Notes under the pieces: generated by a model | The model's input: only the letters and a program-made list of their open reading frames with translations | Databases searched by the model: none | Told to the model about the DNA's origin: nothing | Shown here: piece by piece, positions 33,353-44,934 of the stretch | Layout: the number at the start of each line of letters is the position of its first letter | Numbering within the stretch: position 1 is the stretch's first letter | Position numbers and translations under genes: made by a program | DNA from: Romanomermis culicivorax | Lineage: Eukaryota; Nematoda; Enoplea; Mermithida; Mermithidae | Direction of reading: 5' to 3' | Length of the DNA stretch: 64,000 nt | NCBI GenBank assembly: GCA_963922205.1 | Contig: CAWUHX010000153.1 | Coordinates: 124,001-188,000 of the forward strand

Positions 33353-34257
33353 TAAATATATTTAGGGGGAAGGTAGTTTTGCATAATTTTTGTATTTATT
33401 TTGCATACTTATTTCATATTTTTTAGTTTGGTCAATGAAACAATACGGATAAGACTATTATCCACAATGCACCTAAAGAATATTTTGAACTCATGATGAA
33501 CATTGTGAACATTATTGAAAATGTTAAATTAATCAACGAGCAACTGGTGTCAACAACCTACTGTCAACATTATGATTTTGCTGAGGTTATGGGTAATACA
33601 AATGCTGTTATAGCATCTTATACTACTGCCCAAGCTAGACTGAAGTTATATTCTTAAATCAAATGATTAATAAGTCGAGTATTGTATTTTGATATGGACA
33701 GCAACACTTGACAAACAACAATATCAAGTACTCACAAGATGGTGTTTGGGTGAAATAACTGACGAGCTATGTGAATATGGCCATGGCTCTTACATTACAG
33801 AGTTTGTTAATGGAGGGGGGCCTAAAAATTACCCTTACAAACTGTACACCCCATCTACCAAGCAATATCATCACATGATCAAGGTTTGTGGGATCACTCT
33901 ATCATCAGATGCTATGAAAAAAGTCAATTCTTATTCATTACGACGAATGGTTTTTGCTTTTGTAAAAAACAAAGGACAAGAAGAAGTAAACATGCACAGT
34001 CTTTGCATTGAGCCCCAGCAAGATCGTAAAATTGTTACCCCTAAAACTTTGAAAAAGTTTTGGGTAGTATATGATAAATGTATTTTGAAACATAATTTTT
34101 GTACATTTCCTCATAGTTGGACTAAATAATTATTTCACAATAAAACAAAATTGGTACATTGATTTAAAAGATTTTTCTTTTGTTACGTGAAGATTTTTTG
34201 AATGCTCCAAGATCTCCAGATTTTCTACGCGTTTTTCAATACCAGGCTCATTCTAGT

Positions 34258-34879
34258 CATTTTTTCTATAACAGACCTTTTTGGTCATTTTTCGATGGGC
34301 AATCGACTTTATATGTATGCACCCATAGGAATGATGTTTCATCGTGTATCAACTTTTTCGAGATTTTACTTATAGAACAGACCCTTACTGACCAATCTGA
34401 CAACTACTGACCAGAATGATTGTTCAGGAATGGGACCTCTGATCATATTTAGGCCTGCAGGTAACGCCCTTTTATCAAAGGGGGTCCAAGGGCGCAAATT
34501 TTTGAGAGACGTCCTCTGCCCATAGAGGAAGTCCTTTTTATGCATGCTTTCTTTTTTGTTTTTTATTTCTTTTCCATTTTTTGGTTCACTTTAGTTTTCT
34601 TTTTCCCTTTTTTGTTCAACATCAATTTTCGTTTTTCACCTTCAGTAACACAGATATTACCCTAACTCTACTATTACCATAATCCAAATAACCATAATTC
34701 TACTATTACGGTAACTCCAGAACCTGCATGCTTATCCATTCGACCTATTAATCGACAAAAAAATCGAGCTTAGATGCTTACCATATGACCTATAAATCGG
34801 TCAGAAATGACAAATTATAGGTCGTACACAAAATATAGGGATATGCTTAACCATAGGACCTTTAGGGGCGGGCCTTACT
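34258..34879 (-). repeat. right terminal inverted repeat of the Polinton
   Basis: Reverse complement of 4704-5335. It carries the same three-block structure near its outer end and, near its inner end, an inverted copy of part of the capsid-protein reading frame (about 34,260-34,370). Confidence 0.92.
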
Positions 34880-36155
34880 ACTGGGATACAGAAAAAGAAA
34901 TACCGATCCAGAAAAGATGCATTTTCGTGCATTTTAGAAGGTCATAATCTCAAAATTTTCCTTGTGTCTGTTATAATTTTAATAGTCAGGATTTTGTATT
35001 ACCTAGCTCAAGCGAGGCTTCAGCATGTCCACCTTTACTTATCACTTGATTTATGATAATTTTCATCATCTTAAACGTATTATCTCATGTTTTAACTGGT
35101 GAGCTTCAATATTTTATCTTAATATTTAATGAAGTTTTTTTTCACACATTTTTTGAGAAAGATCAACTCGTCAAATCTCTAACCATTTTGAAGGCTCTTT
35201 TCTTAACATAAAACTTATTCAGTAGCTTCATGGAAGTAGTTTTCTGAAATTTCTACTCTTCTTATTCATATCTTTTCAGCCAAGTTCGTCAGAATTTACA
35301 AATAAATTAATGGTTTTAAAATTTTTCAAATAATAAAATTCTAGAAATTACGACTTCTGAACACAAAATTCGAATCTAATTCTTGAAATAAATGTTCGGA
35401 AAATTGATTGTCCAGCGCCGCAGAATATACCAAAAAACTTTTCAAGCCGCTTTGCGCTGGAAAGATTAATATCTTTTTTGAGCTCTCACTTGTCAGCATG
35501 GAGGACTTAACCGTCAATTTCTCATATATAATTCAAAGTCATTATGCTCTTGGATAGTTTGCTGGAAAATTTGTTCTGCAATGCTTCTAGATTAGACTTC
35601 GATTAAACTCAAAATTTTCAATTGTTTCCTCAATTTCAATGAATTAACGGCTCTAAAAACAGCAAAATATTTGAAAAAGCTCAAAAACATAAATCGTCTA
35701 TGTGCATTTTAAGCGAAAGAAACGAATTTGAGAAAATGGGGAAAAAATTTTGGCCTCTTCCTCTATTTGGGGAAAAGGCCCAGGGGAAAAAACAGTGGTA
35801 ACAGGAGAATACCACAGTGCAAAAACTTTTTTGGCTTTTCTGCACTGTTCAGAAAGTCGGGCGCAGAAAAAAACTGTTTATAGCTTATAGTTCTCACTTT
35901 CAGTCGACCTTGCGAAGTATATTCTTACATAAATCATGTTATATGAAAAGTCTGAATTGATAATTGTCCCACGGGAATCCCGCGGGACGGAAATACCAGG
36001 TCAGTGGCGGGAGCGGGATTGGTTCAAGGTAATGCGGGCGGGAGGCAGACAAGGTTTGCAATCCTGCGCACACCCCTAATCTGACAACACTGAAAATTTA
36101 TTAATAGTCATTTACAATACCTTAGTTTTTATGTTAAGGCTTTCTTTGTGTTATT
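34880..36155. other. non-coding flank right of the Polinton
   Basis: No gene seen. A GC-rich patch at 35,965-36,060 (CCACGGGAATCCCGCGGGAC) may be the decayed end of another inverted-repeat element. Confidence 0.5.
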
Positions 36156-36169
36156 GAGCCCGGTTCATA

Positions 36170-36390
36170 CTTCTGCTCGTTGCTCGGCGAGCATGCTTGG
36201 CGAGCATGCTCGACGCTGTGCTCGGAGATGTTTGGCGAGCACAGCGTCGAGCAAGCTGCTCGTCGAGCATGCTCGGCGCGTAAATATTTGCTGGGCGAGC
36301 AGAACCCCAAGCACAAAAAATTTGCTCGTCGAGCATGCTTGGGGTAGTAGAAAAATGTTCTACTCCTCCGAGCATGCTCATCAAGCAACA
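36170..36390. repeat. subterminal array of GAGCATGCTCG words, left
   Basis: At least eight imperfect copies of the palindromic word, some CTTGG variants; mirror of the array at 37,706-37,845. Confidence 0.85.
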
Positions 36391-36535
36391 TACGTTATAA
36401 GTATAGACAATGAAAAACAGCCTATAGGCATGGCAAAACTATGTAAAACTGTGACTCGGTTTGCATTGTATATAGTTTGAAATAAGCCGCGTGCGTTCTG
36501 CGTGTAGATTTTTTTGTTGTGAAAATTTTTTTGTC

Positions 36536-36712
36536 ATGTCTATTCGAAAACAATTATCAGAAGATGAAAAATTTAAACTTATTGAACTTGTTCGTGAAAA
36601 AGAATTTCTGTGGAACGTTCAATCACTCGATAACAAGGACGTCAGGAAAAAACGAATTTTAGAATGTAATCGTCGAAGTAAATCATCAAATCGTGGTCCC
36701 GACATGCAGTAA
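36536..36712 (+). pseudogene. MADF-domain DNA-binding protein, N-terminal fragment
   Basis: ATG at 36,536. The segment KLIELVREKEFLWNVQSLDNKD matches the start of the MADF (Myb/SANT-like) domain, found in the accessory protein of animal Harbinger elements. The frame is cut after about 45 domain residues, where it runs into antisense transposase sequence. A fragment only. Confidence 0.65.
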
Positions 36713-36793
36713 ATTTGAAAAAATCGCTCTGCATCATTATTTTTCAAGTCCAAAAAAAGTGTGGCATGTTGAACAAACTGCGACCTCGCCCTG
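36619..36793 (-). pseudogene. Harbinger transposase N-terminal fragment
   Basis: Reads SQFVQHATLFLDLKNNDAER, then FFQIYCMSGPRFDDLLRRL, the N-terminal helical part of PIF/Harbinger transposase (pattern F-x-x-Y-x-R-M-S-x-x-F-D-x-L-L). The preceding RRR-x-x-VRP block is on the other side of the hAT-like insertion at 37,565-37,600, with a TGA where Trp is normal. The catalytic DDE part is deleted. Confidence 0.65.
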
Positions 36794-36801
36794 TTCATAG
36801 G
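36794..36801. repeat. 8 bp target duplication TTCATAGG, left copy
   Basis: Exact match to 37,557-37,564 across the nested element; 8 bp is the hAT-type duplication. Confidence 0.85.
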
Positions 36802-37556
36802 CATACATGCACATGGATGGGGTTTGGGGGGGGTTTGACCCCCAGCAGATTCTTGCTGACCCCCAGCAGATTTGAATTTTCCAGCAATTATTGAGAAGAT
36901 GACGAAGGAAAATGAGCAAGAGAGAAGAGAAAGTCGAGATAAAAATGGAAATGATGCTGTAGTTTGACAATTTTTCTAAACAAATCATACTTGATTAAAA
37001 AAAAGTAGCATGAAAACTTGAAATAGTGCTGTCTAAAGGCCCTGTCATACTTCACCGTGCGGTAGCGCGTGGCGCCGCGCGGCGCCGGTTGTTCTATTCA
37101 TACTAAAAAGCGGCGCCGGGCGGCGCCCCGCGGCGCCGCGCGGTACCGCCTTTGAAGTATGAAAAGGTTTTTGTAATTTTTGCGGCGCCGCGCGGCGCCC
37201 CATCAGGTTTCAACTAAACCAATACTCATTTTTAGAGAAGAGCAAATGTTACTTCGCGCGGCGGAGTATGACAAGCCACCGCGCGGTACCGTGTGGCGCC
37301 GCCTGTTAGTATGAATAGGACAACCGGCACCGCGCGGCGCCGCGCTGTGCCACGCGGTACCGCGCGGTGAAGTATGACAGGGCCTTAAGCAAGTAATTCA
37401 ACATATGTGACTAATATACATTGAAAAATATGCCGCTTGGATGTTAGAAGACTTTCATAGACCTTTCTTTTCGTTATCAAGAACGAAAAAAAATTTTTGT
37501 ATACCACCCCCTGTCCTGGCTGACCCCCAGCAGAATTTCTGTGCTGTGCATGTATG
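36802..37556. mobile_element. hAT-like MITE, copy 1
   Basis: Ends CATACATGCACA...TGTGCATGTATG, flanked by a perfect 8 bp duplication. Internal sequence matches 42,696-43,349 (for example GAGAAGAGAAAGTCG, and CCTGTCCTGGCTGA near the right end). It contains a further MITE at 37,037-37,385. No coding capacity. Confidence 0.8.
37037..37385. mobile_element. palindromic MITE B, TAA target duplication
   Basis: 349 bp flanked by TAA. Ends AGGCCCTGTCATACTTC...GAAGTATGACAGGGCCT, then GC-rich arrays of GGCGCC/CGCGCGG words. Near-perfect long arms. The 3 bp TAA duplication points to PIF/Harbinger mobilisation. Confidence 0.88.
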
Positions 37557-37860
37557 TTCATAGGACGCACTGATCATCGTCTTCGATTTCTTTTGATCAA
37601 GCAATTATTGACGTGCAAAAAATGGGTAAGAATGTGAATTTTCAAGGTTTTGGAAAAATACATTTCAAAACGCGCGAAAAATTGGCTCACAAAGTATGAA
37701 CCAACTCCGAGCATGCTCGCCGAGCAAGATGCTGGCCGAGCATCCCCGAGCATGCTCGCCGAACATGCTCGGAGCTGTGCTTGGAGATGCTCGGCGAGCA
37801 TGCTCCACGAACATGCTCAGGGTAAATTTGCTCGCCAAGCAGAAGTATGAAGCGGGCTTT

Positions 37861-38703
37861 AGTGACCTTAACGTACGTGGGTGTAGTCTTTCTGTTAATC
37901 CCACATTATTCAAGCGTGGATTAGATCAGAATGTCCAGCTTTGTGGTCGTGGACCAATAAATAAGGATCGAACCTTTGGAAATAGTATTTCAGCTTATAT
38001 TGTGATGGTACTCGAACGAAGGATCATATAAATAATCTGATTACTGGGGTTTTCGCTGTCGCCTTTGCTATAGTCTGGGCAGTGAGTAGCTGTATATTGT
38101 GGCTCAAGTCTGATCTGAGCAGCCGACTGTTTTTGTTTCAGGAACTGTGCCTTGCTGTTTCTTAGTTCTGTGTAGTACTCGACCTCGTGGCTGATATTTG
38201 TCGTATTTGGACTGGCGTGGAGTAGTTCTACCGTTGACCGAATATAGAATCTGATTAGACCTGACTTTTTTTCGAATCTAGAGTGTACACGTTGTGCCGG
38301 ATGACCGTTCACTGTAATATTTCCCAATTTTGTACAAAACCCTTTCTTTTTTGACCATAGTCAACTATTTCTATCTAGGCCACATATGTTTTCATCTGGG
38401 ATGGGAACCCTATTGAAATCTATTGTATTTCTCAAGTTGCAGTGACCTATGACATTTTGTTTATTTTTTCTGCTATGGTGAAACTTCACAACTTTTTTAT
38501 GCCAAAAATTTATTATGTGGAAAATTTATATGATCAAGACTTTTTGTTCTCCAAGCAATGGAAACTTTTTTTTTATTTTTATGACTACCCAGAATTCTGG
38601 TTGACATCAAGGATGGTAATTTCTTGTTCACTAATTCAAATGGATTTTCATGAGAAAAAATTCAGTTTTTGAGGTGCATGATTTTTTCAAATGCAGCTCA
38701 CCT
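37861..38703. other. non-coding stretch
   Basis: No supported gene. A 110-codon open frame at 37,995-38,327 (minus) has no recognisable motif. Confidence 0.4.
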
Positions 38704-38959
38704 GGGGCCGGTTTAATCAAAGAGACTTAAGCTCCAGCTGAGCTGCAGCAAAAGCTGTAGCTTAACTCTATATGTTATAACATTGCCGTTAAGCTGTAGC
38801 TCAGCTGCAGCTTAACTCAAGCACACAAAACATATCGAGAAAGTTAAGCTGCAGTTGAGCTGTAGCTTAACTTAGTATGTTATAACATTGCCGTTAAGGT
38901 GCAGCTCAGCTGAGCTGCAGCTCAGCTGGAGCTCAAGTCTCTTTGATGAAACCGGCCCC
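38704..38959. mobile_element. palindromic MITE F (GAGCTGCAGCTC words)
   Basis: 256 bp with arms GGGGCCGGTTT(A/C)ATCAAA then GAGACTTRAGCTCCAGC, followed by repeated GAGCTGCAGCTC/CAGCTTAAC words in both directions. A related fragment lies at 62,243-62,292. I see no clear target duplication. Confidence 0.8.
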
Positions 38960-41815
38960 TGATGATTGTGCGATCATAACAGCCGACGGAGTTCACTCTC
39001 ATTATTCACACTGACGGACTTCAACTCTAAATTCTCACTTTCTCCTAATCCTTTCTTTAAGCTATAACAGTTACCAGCAGAGCACTCCAAGGGGGGTATG
39101 GGGGTATTGCCCCGGTCTTACGTTTGGAAATCAATTTTTTATTTTATTTTCAGGTTTTTAAATCCATTTAAGAATGACTTACTGGTCGAGTGAAATGAGA
39201 CAAAAAAGACTTACGGGTACATAAAATTTTGGAAAATGTCATAATTAGAGATCAGGGAATCACTTTCGATAATCTTGAAATGGTTGAAAAGATTGATCAT
39301 CAAGTAGTCTATATAAAAGAAAAAGTTATTGAATAGAGTCAACGAGCTCTCCATAATTTTGAATAAAACTTTGACTGCGGTTTCGCTGCATTGATCATTT
39401 CAAAATGAATGATTCTCGTTCTTTTCTGAAAAACCAAACATAGTGTGAAACTGAACCTTTGCGAATTCCACTGATTTCACCCCCCCCCCCCGTCACTAGT
39501 AAAAAAATCTGTAGTAAAAACCATTCTAAGGGTTTTAGACATAGAAGACAAGTTGTTTTTTCGAACACTGAGGAATGCTATTTTTCAAATCTTTCTAAAA
39601 GGTGGGATTCCACAAAGTTCTCTCCTTCATTTCTGCTGCTCCTCCAACATATATCGTTGGAGTTAGAATCAGATTCGCGTACTCTTTGAGAAGCTACAGG
39701 GGTTTTCATCTATACCGTAGTTTAACGCAGATCAGTGCCCAGGTGATGACAATGAGCGAGGGACAACAACAGTAGTCCAGTGGGTGCGTGTGATTCGGAA
39801 CACCGTTAAAATTTCATTAATCTAGCTTAAATGGATTCTGATTAGGGTTTTCCCGATGAAATTCCTAGAAATTTTTTCTCTAATTATAAAAACACGAAAC
39901 TGGAGCTAGGAGTGTTGCAATTATCAACTCGCCGCTTGGATGCCTCCTATCCTACAAGCTGCGAAACAGTGAAGTAAGATTGAAGGAATCCTGTTTCGGT
40001 TTCTTATTAATCAGATTATGTTAGAAGAAAATCTAGGAAAACCGACTGTTGAGTGCTGTCGAAACAGAAAAACACTTAACAGTTCATTTTTCGGGGCGTC
40101 AAATAATCGTCGTTTTTGATATATAGAATTCGAATTCCGAGATTTTGATAAATGATCATTTAAGGCACACCGCAGGAGATTTAATGGCGCTTATCAATAT
40201 TTTAGTATGAAATTACACTATGCTCAAATCATAATAGCTCCCTAATGGACAAAAATCTTATCAAAACTACAACATAATACGTTGGACTGAAATAGATGGG
40301 CTATCAATCTCGTGCACAGAGCAAAAACGCTGAGAAGTTGAGAAATTTTATGTTTCGAGTTCCATCGAGTTTATTTGAAGCCTTTTTCTAGGTAACGATT
40401 TCAAAATTTTTTCAGGCCACGATACAAATCCCGAAGGCTTTCCTAAATCTCTACGAAGATGGGTTTTTTCTAAGAAGCTTGAACAAAATTTTTAATCTCG
40501 AAAAATATACAGCGCTCCGAATTTACCGATTCTTTCATTTGTTTACATTGCTATAATTTTCTTTCCCTAGATACATGCTTGATCACGTGACAAAAATCAA
40601 TGTTTACTTTATTCGTATATTTCGATATTCTATTATATCTATTGTTGACAAATCTTGCAGTTAATATTTACCTCTCCTTGATCAAGGATCATCATCCGAA
40701 AAACAACCGATTTATTGTTGCTATTCCTTTCCGTAGAATATACAAAAGCAATGCAAATAGACCAGTTTCATACTTTATTTAGCTATATTGCCATTTTTGA
40801 AAAAATTGTCATAAATATAATATGTACTAAAATAACACAATGTATGCACAGGCGAAAGGCTTGTTTGTGTCTATAGGCGCTCGCATAGCGACGAAAATTA
40901 CAGTAAACTTTTCAATACAGTACACGGCTTCTGGCGAGTTGATATACTGTAGACGGAAAGGCAGCTGAAATGTGGGAATTCTATTATTTTAAAGTGAAGA
41001 ACGTTCAACGTTTTTTGAGAAGAACCTTGTTCGAAAATTTTTTCTGAAAGGTGATTTTTAACCGATCTGTACAAAACTATTTGTATTTTTGTTACTCATT
41101 CCACAGCAGATTCTAGAAATTAGCAAAAATGAGAATGAATTTTGGAAATCGAAAAACATCAAGTACCAATATGATGATATAAACAATTCACTGCTGCAAG
41201 GATGCGTACTTTTTACGTTGAGCTTCATGGTCATGGCCATGCGTGTAATTGTAAAGAAATGCTATAAGAACCCGCCACAGAAATCGTCGGTCATATGGCA
41301 AGCCGTATGGTGACCCTTTCAAGATTTGTCAATCGTGTGGCTAGCCATATTCATAGGGACCGCCATACTTTTGGTCGGAAAAAATGAAAAATATTTTTTG
41401 AAAGAAAATAGTCATTTTTGAACAAAAAATCCAAAATGTCAATTCCTTCGACGCTTCGCGCCATAAAACATTTAAAAAAACTTGGGCAATCGATGACCGT
41501 CTGGCGCAAAAAAGTAACTCAAACCACTCAAACCTCCGAGCTCCGTTACACGAATGGTCATGCCACCGCAGCTTCATCCGAACAGTTTTAACAGAGTATG
41601 CTCTGAAATTGCTTATTGTATGTGTTTGGATCAGTTTTGTGTATGAAGAAACACAGGTAATTAGTATAAGACGTATAAAAAGTTTGGACAAAGTACTTAT
41701 TTCATATCTTTGTGATTTCCTGCTAAATTTTACGACACATTAATGATAATTTGAGAGCATATTCAACAAATGACCTGAAAAGTTTTCCGAGTCATGAAAA
41801 TCGCCTGAAGAGTAA
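38960..41815. other. non-coding stretch
   Basis: About 2.9 kb with no gene or repeat I can support, apart from a C run at 39,480-39,491. The short open frames lack motifs. Confidence 0.45.
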
Positions 41816-42047
41816 AGGGTCATTTATACTTGCCTTTTTTCGACGGAACGGAACGGATCGCCGACAGCTTGAAACGTTCAGCCTGATAATCCACTTTAGG
41901 TCGAAAAAGATAACTGCATTTTTTGGAAAACAACCGACGGTAACCTCCAACCAAACCGAACGAAACGAAAATTTCCCTTTCGTTCGGTTCGTGTCGTCGA
42001 TTGCATTCCGTTCCGTTCCGTCGGGAAAGGCAAGTATAAATGACCCT
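41816..42047. mobile_element. palindromic MITE E (GGAACGGAACG words)
   Basis: 232 bp. Ends AGGGTCATTTATACTTGCC...GGCAAGTATAAATGACCCT, then CGACGGAACGGAACGGA inverted on the other side. Flanks are TAA (left) and TCA (right), a degenerate 3 bp duplication. The open frames reported here on both strands are by-products of the palindrome. Confidence 0.85.
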
Positions 42048-42695
42048 TCACCCATATCAACGCGCGCGGATTTTCTGCCAAAAATTGATGTTATTACGAT
42101 ATTTCCATGCGGTGATTCAATCATGGAACATAAAATTGTTTCTGTCAAGGTTAAATAAATGATATCATCATGAGCTTTGAAAAGATGTTATCAGGACAAT
42201 AATGTATGAAATCACCGTCTGATGAAATCATATTACGATGCGCGTAAATATAACAAACATACTCAAAGTTACTACGACATGTCTGCTGCCTGTGCAAAGT
42301 CGTCGGAAACGATTTAGTGCATACATTAACGTCGGACAGGTTTGGTGAGTTGATCCCAGCAGCAATGAGCAAGATTTAAACCTTTCAATTCTTGACAATA
42401 GGCAAAGTGAATATTTTAGAAGAAAAAAACGATTACATGCAAGCTGTAAATAAGGAAGGCCAACTTAATACGCACTTCGTGAGGTGAAAAAGTCGACTTT
42501 CCGCAATAGAAGTCAGCAAATAGCACACGATACCATAAAAATAACGATTGTGTCCTTATCCCTCGAACATCCCTCTTCCCCGACTGTCCCGATTCCTCGA
42601 AAGTCCCTATTCCCCGAAAGTCCATCCCCGAATAATTAATAAAATTCCCATTTCCCCGAACAATGCATTAGTCCCTATTTCCCGAACGTACCGAC

Positions 42696-43349
42696 CATAC
42701 AGGCACGTGGGGGGGGGGGTTTGACCCCCAGCAGATTTGAGCCCCCCAGCAATGATTGAGAAGTTGACGAAAGAAAATGAGCAGGAGAGAAGAGAAAGTC
42801 GTCATAAAAATGGAAATGATGATGTAGCTTAACAATTTTTCTTAGCAAAGCATACTTCAATCCAAAGAAGTAACATTATAACTTTCAAAATTGTTGTCTA
42901 AACAAATTATTTCGCAAATCAGACTGATATAGGTGTAAAGCCCCTGCTATACTTCGCCGGCCGGCGCCGGTTGTCAATTTCGATTGAATCGAAATTTCTG
43001 AACCGGCGCTAGCCGGCGCATATGTTATAACATATGAATTATGGTGCGAAAAATGCCTCTTGGTGTTTTATCATTTTTTTCGTAGGTTTGCAGTAGGTAT
43101 CTCACGGCCGGCACCGGATGAAGTATAGCAGCAAAAAATATGTAGCCGGCGCCGGTTGTAAAATATTTGAGTCCGGCGACAACCGGCGCCGGCCGGTGCC
43201 GGCCGGCGAAGTATAGCAGGGGCTTAAGAATATGCTGTTTGAATGTTAATATTTTTCTAATACCGTTCTTTACGTTACCATTAACGAAAAAAAATTTTTA
43301 TTCCACCTCCTGTCCTGGCTGAGCAGAATTAATATGCCGTGCATATATG
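42696..43349. mobile_element. hAT-like MITE, copy 2
   Basis: Same family as 36,802-37,556. Flanked by GTACCGAC (42,688-42,695) and GTCCCGAC (43,350-43,357), a 7-of-8 match to an 8 bp duplication. Contains MITE C at a different internal point from MITE B in copy 1. Confidence 0.78.
42939..43224. mobile_element. palindromic MITE C, TAA target duplication
   Basis: 286 bp between two TAA. Ends AGCCCCTGCTATACTTCGCC...GGCGAAGTATAGCAGGGGCT, then arrays of CCGGCGCCGG words. Confidence 0.88.
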
Positions 43350-43804
43350 GTCCCGACTAACCGAATGGTGAGTATAATAACATTCTCGATTCACACAATT
43401 CCTGTATGGGAAATAGATTTACATCACTGGCACTGAAATTATAGACACGAATTTACTTAATTTGCTAAAATAGGATAATTAGGTTCCTTTACCGATACAA
43501 AGCTGACCGAACTGATTTAAATCTTGGGACGGTCAGTTCAACCTAGCTTGCAAACTCGGATTCAACATTAGGGCACAACGTTCAGTATGCGCAGCATCTG
43601 GGTTCCTGGATTCTTGATAACTCGCTCATTTTTGACTATTGTCCTTCCACGTTCGCGTTCCAATTTATCACAATTTCGACATTCGTATCTGTAACTGCTC
43701 CGTCTGCTGACCTAGAGGACTTATTTTCCTGAAAAAGATAAAAAAAGTGGGATTCACACTTTCATATTTCAGTAATTGCGATTGCCGATGCTTCATGAGA
43801 ATAA

Positions 43805-43868
43805 AGGCCCTGCTATACTTCGTTGGATAATGCCGGCCGGCACTATCCGACGAAGTATAGCAGGGCTT
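43805..43868. mobile_element. minimal palindromic MITE D, TAA target duplication
   Basis: Only 64 bp: AGGCCCTGCTATACTTCG arm, a short GC-rich centre (GCCGGCCGGC), and the inverted arm, flanked by TAA. Ends are nearly those of B and C. Confidence 0.88.
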
Positions 43869-44170
43869 TAAATGTCGCTTGACCCATAGTCATCTATCGA
43901 GTAACAAACTTGACAAAAAGATCTAATATATTTTTTGACAGTAATTCAAGCTTCAATGGCATTTTAATACACTAATCTCAATTACGGTGCGAATTTTGTG
44001 TCGAGTTTAGTGGGGATATTTTTTTGAACCGTGGAAACTTCCAATTTACCTCGGAAAAATTGACTATTTAAAAAATGCAATCTAAAAATAGTCTCCTATT
44101 TTCGCGGAAATGGGATTTTATAATTTCGGAAAATTGGGACTTTCGGGTAAAATGACATTCGGGGAATAGA

Positions 44171-44934
44171 GAGCCCACAAAGATCTATCCATGAATTCTA
44201 CGTAATTTTTGACGTTAAGAATTGTAGCGGCATTGTTTTGTCTAAAAATCGAAATTACGAGAAATATAACACGATGAAATTTTGTAACTTTACTCTAGAG
44301 ACAATGGCTTTTTAAGTGGCGTACACTGTCTTTTTCAACCCTGTAATCGTAATGCTTAATTGAATTTTATTTGGACAATTTCAAGAAATTGGTACGCTAA
44401 TATTTGCAGCTTTTTCTATAATTAGCTGGCAAGCGGAAGTCATACTTTTTGTGCGTATGTCTACACCACTTATAAAAGTAAATGAAAAAACAAAAAAAAT
44501 GAACCAAAAGATGCCATAATGTGAACTATAGTCTATATATTTTCAAACAGGCCTCGGAAACAAGTTAATCCATAGAAATCGGCGAGTAGATAATTGACCT
44601 GTATCGTAGGCTGAAATCTTTTTTGTTCAATTTGTTGGCCTTACTTCTACAGTCTACTCAGATAAAAGGTGTCCGTATACGCAGGTTGTTTTTTATTTGC
44701 GTGAACATCTTTCTGTGCGCCGAGGTTCATTCGAAAAGATAGCCCACAACGAGCTATCACTGAAGGTAGACCATCTTATCGCGACTTACGCTAGTAATAC
44801 GACAAGCACTGAATTTATTAGAAAAGATTATCACACTCCGGTCTTTCTGGAATCATAAGAAAAGGAATATTGCGAGTTCTGTTGTCAATAAAGTTTCATC
44901 AATATAGCAATGAATATATCCCTCAAAAAGGTAC
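44171..44934. other. non-coding stretch
   Basis: No supported gene or repeat. Confidence 0.4.

Larger units (their letters stand above)
29063..34129 (+). pseudogene. POLB: Polinton protein-primed family-B DNA polymerase, intron-containing, broken
   Basis: ATG at 29,063 opens an acidic N-terminus; the Polinton-specific N-terminal domain follows (29,363-30,450: DNLCFARALVVARA, Cys/His clusters). Exonuclease motifs: YDFETT near 30,870, SRGFDEQF near 31,110, and YCHSN near 31,600 where the family has Asp. Then YQFYGCHWHSCPKC (31,990), FFGGRTNA, motif A YVDVCSLY (32,395; usual Pro next is Val), KALAKLML at motif B, TTAQARLKLYS, motif C as YFDMDS (usual Thr is Met, 33,690), DELCEYGHGSYITEFVNGGG and the C-terminus at 34,129. 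Introns of about 54-58 bp with GT...AG ends are visible at 30,652-30,705, about 31,512-31,566, 31,925-31,982 and 33,373-33,426. Many in-frame stops, and a MITE at 33,108-33,352, show it is dead. Confidence 0.9.
36156..37860. mobile_element. PIF/Harbinger deletion derivative
   Basis: Inverted ends share GCCCGSTTCATACTTCTGC and continue into arrays of a palindromic word (CTCGGCGAGCATGCTCG variants) for about 230 bp on the left and 140 bp on the right. Between them lie remnants of the two Harbinger genes: a MADF-type DNA-binding protein on the plus strand and a transposase N-terminus on the minus strand. A hAT-like MITE (36,802-37,556), itself carrying another MITE, has inserted in the transposase remnant. 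Without the nested insertion the element is about 950 bp. I could not find a clear 3 bp target duplication. Confidence 0.7.
42540..44170. mobile_element. inverted-repeat element K (ATTCCCCGAAAGTCCC words)
   Basis: Left end at about 42,540-42,690 has several copies of a word like ATTCCCCGAAAGTCCC; the right end at about 44,090-44,170 has the same word inverted (GGGACTTTCGGGTAAAATG, TTCGGGGAATAGAGAG). Between them lie a hAT-like MITE (42,696-43,349), MITE C inside it, and MITE D. No coding sequence. End points are approximate. Confidence 0.6.

Noticed and set aside
36170..37845. CRISPR-like spaced repeats
   Set aside because: Words are palindromic, irregularly spaced and without unique spacers of even length, and this is an animal genome; they are subterminal transposon arrays.
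36148..37913. Several frames of 66-111 codons on both strands with EHARR/SMLGE repeats
   Set aside because: They are translations of the palindromic GAGCATGCTCG arrays, not genes.
37995..38327. 110-codon minus-strand frame
   Set aside because: I considered the missing end of the Harbinger genes, but it has no transposase or MADF/BESS pattern and lies outside the element ends.
41751..42158. 135- and 118-codon frames on opposite strands
   Set aside because: Both arise from palindromic MITE E and mirror one another.
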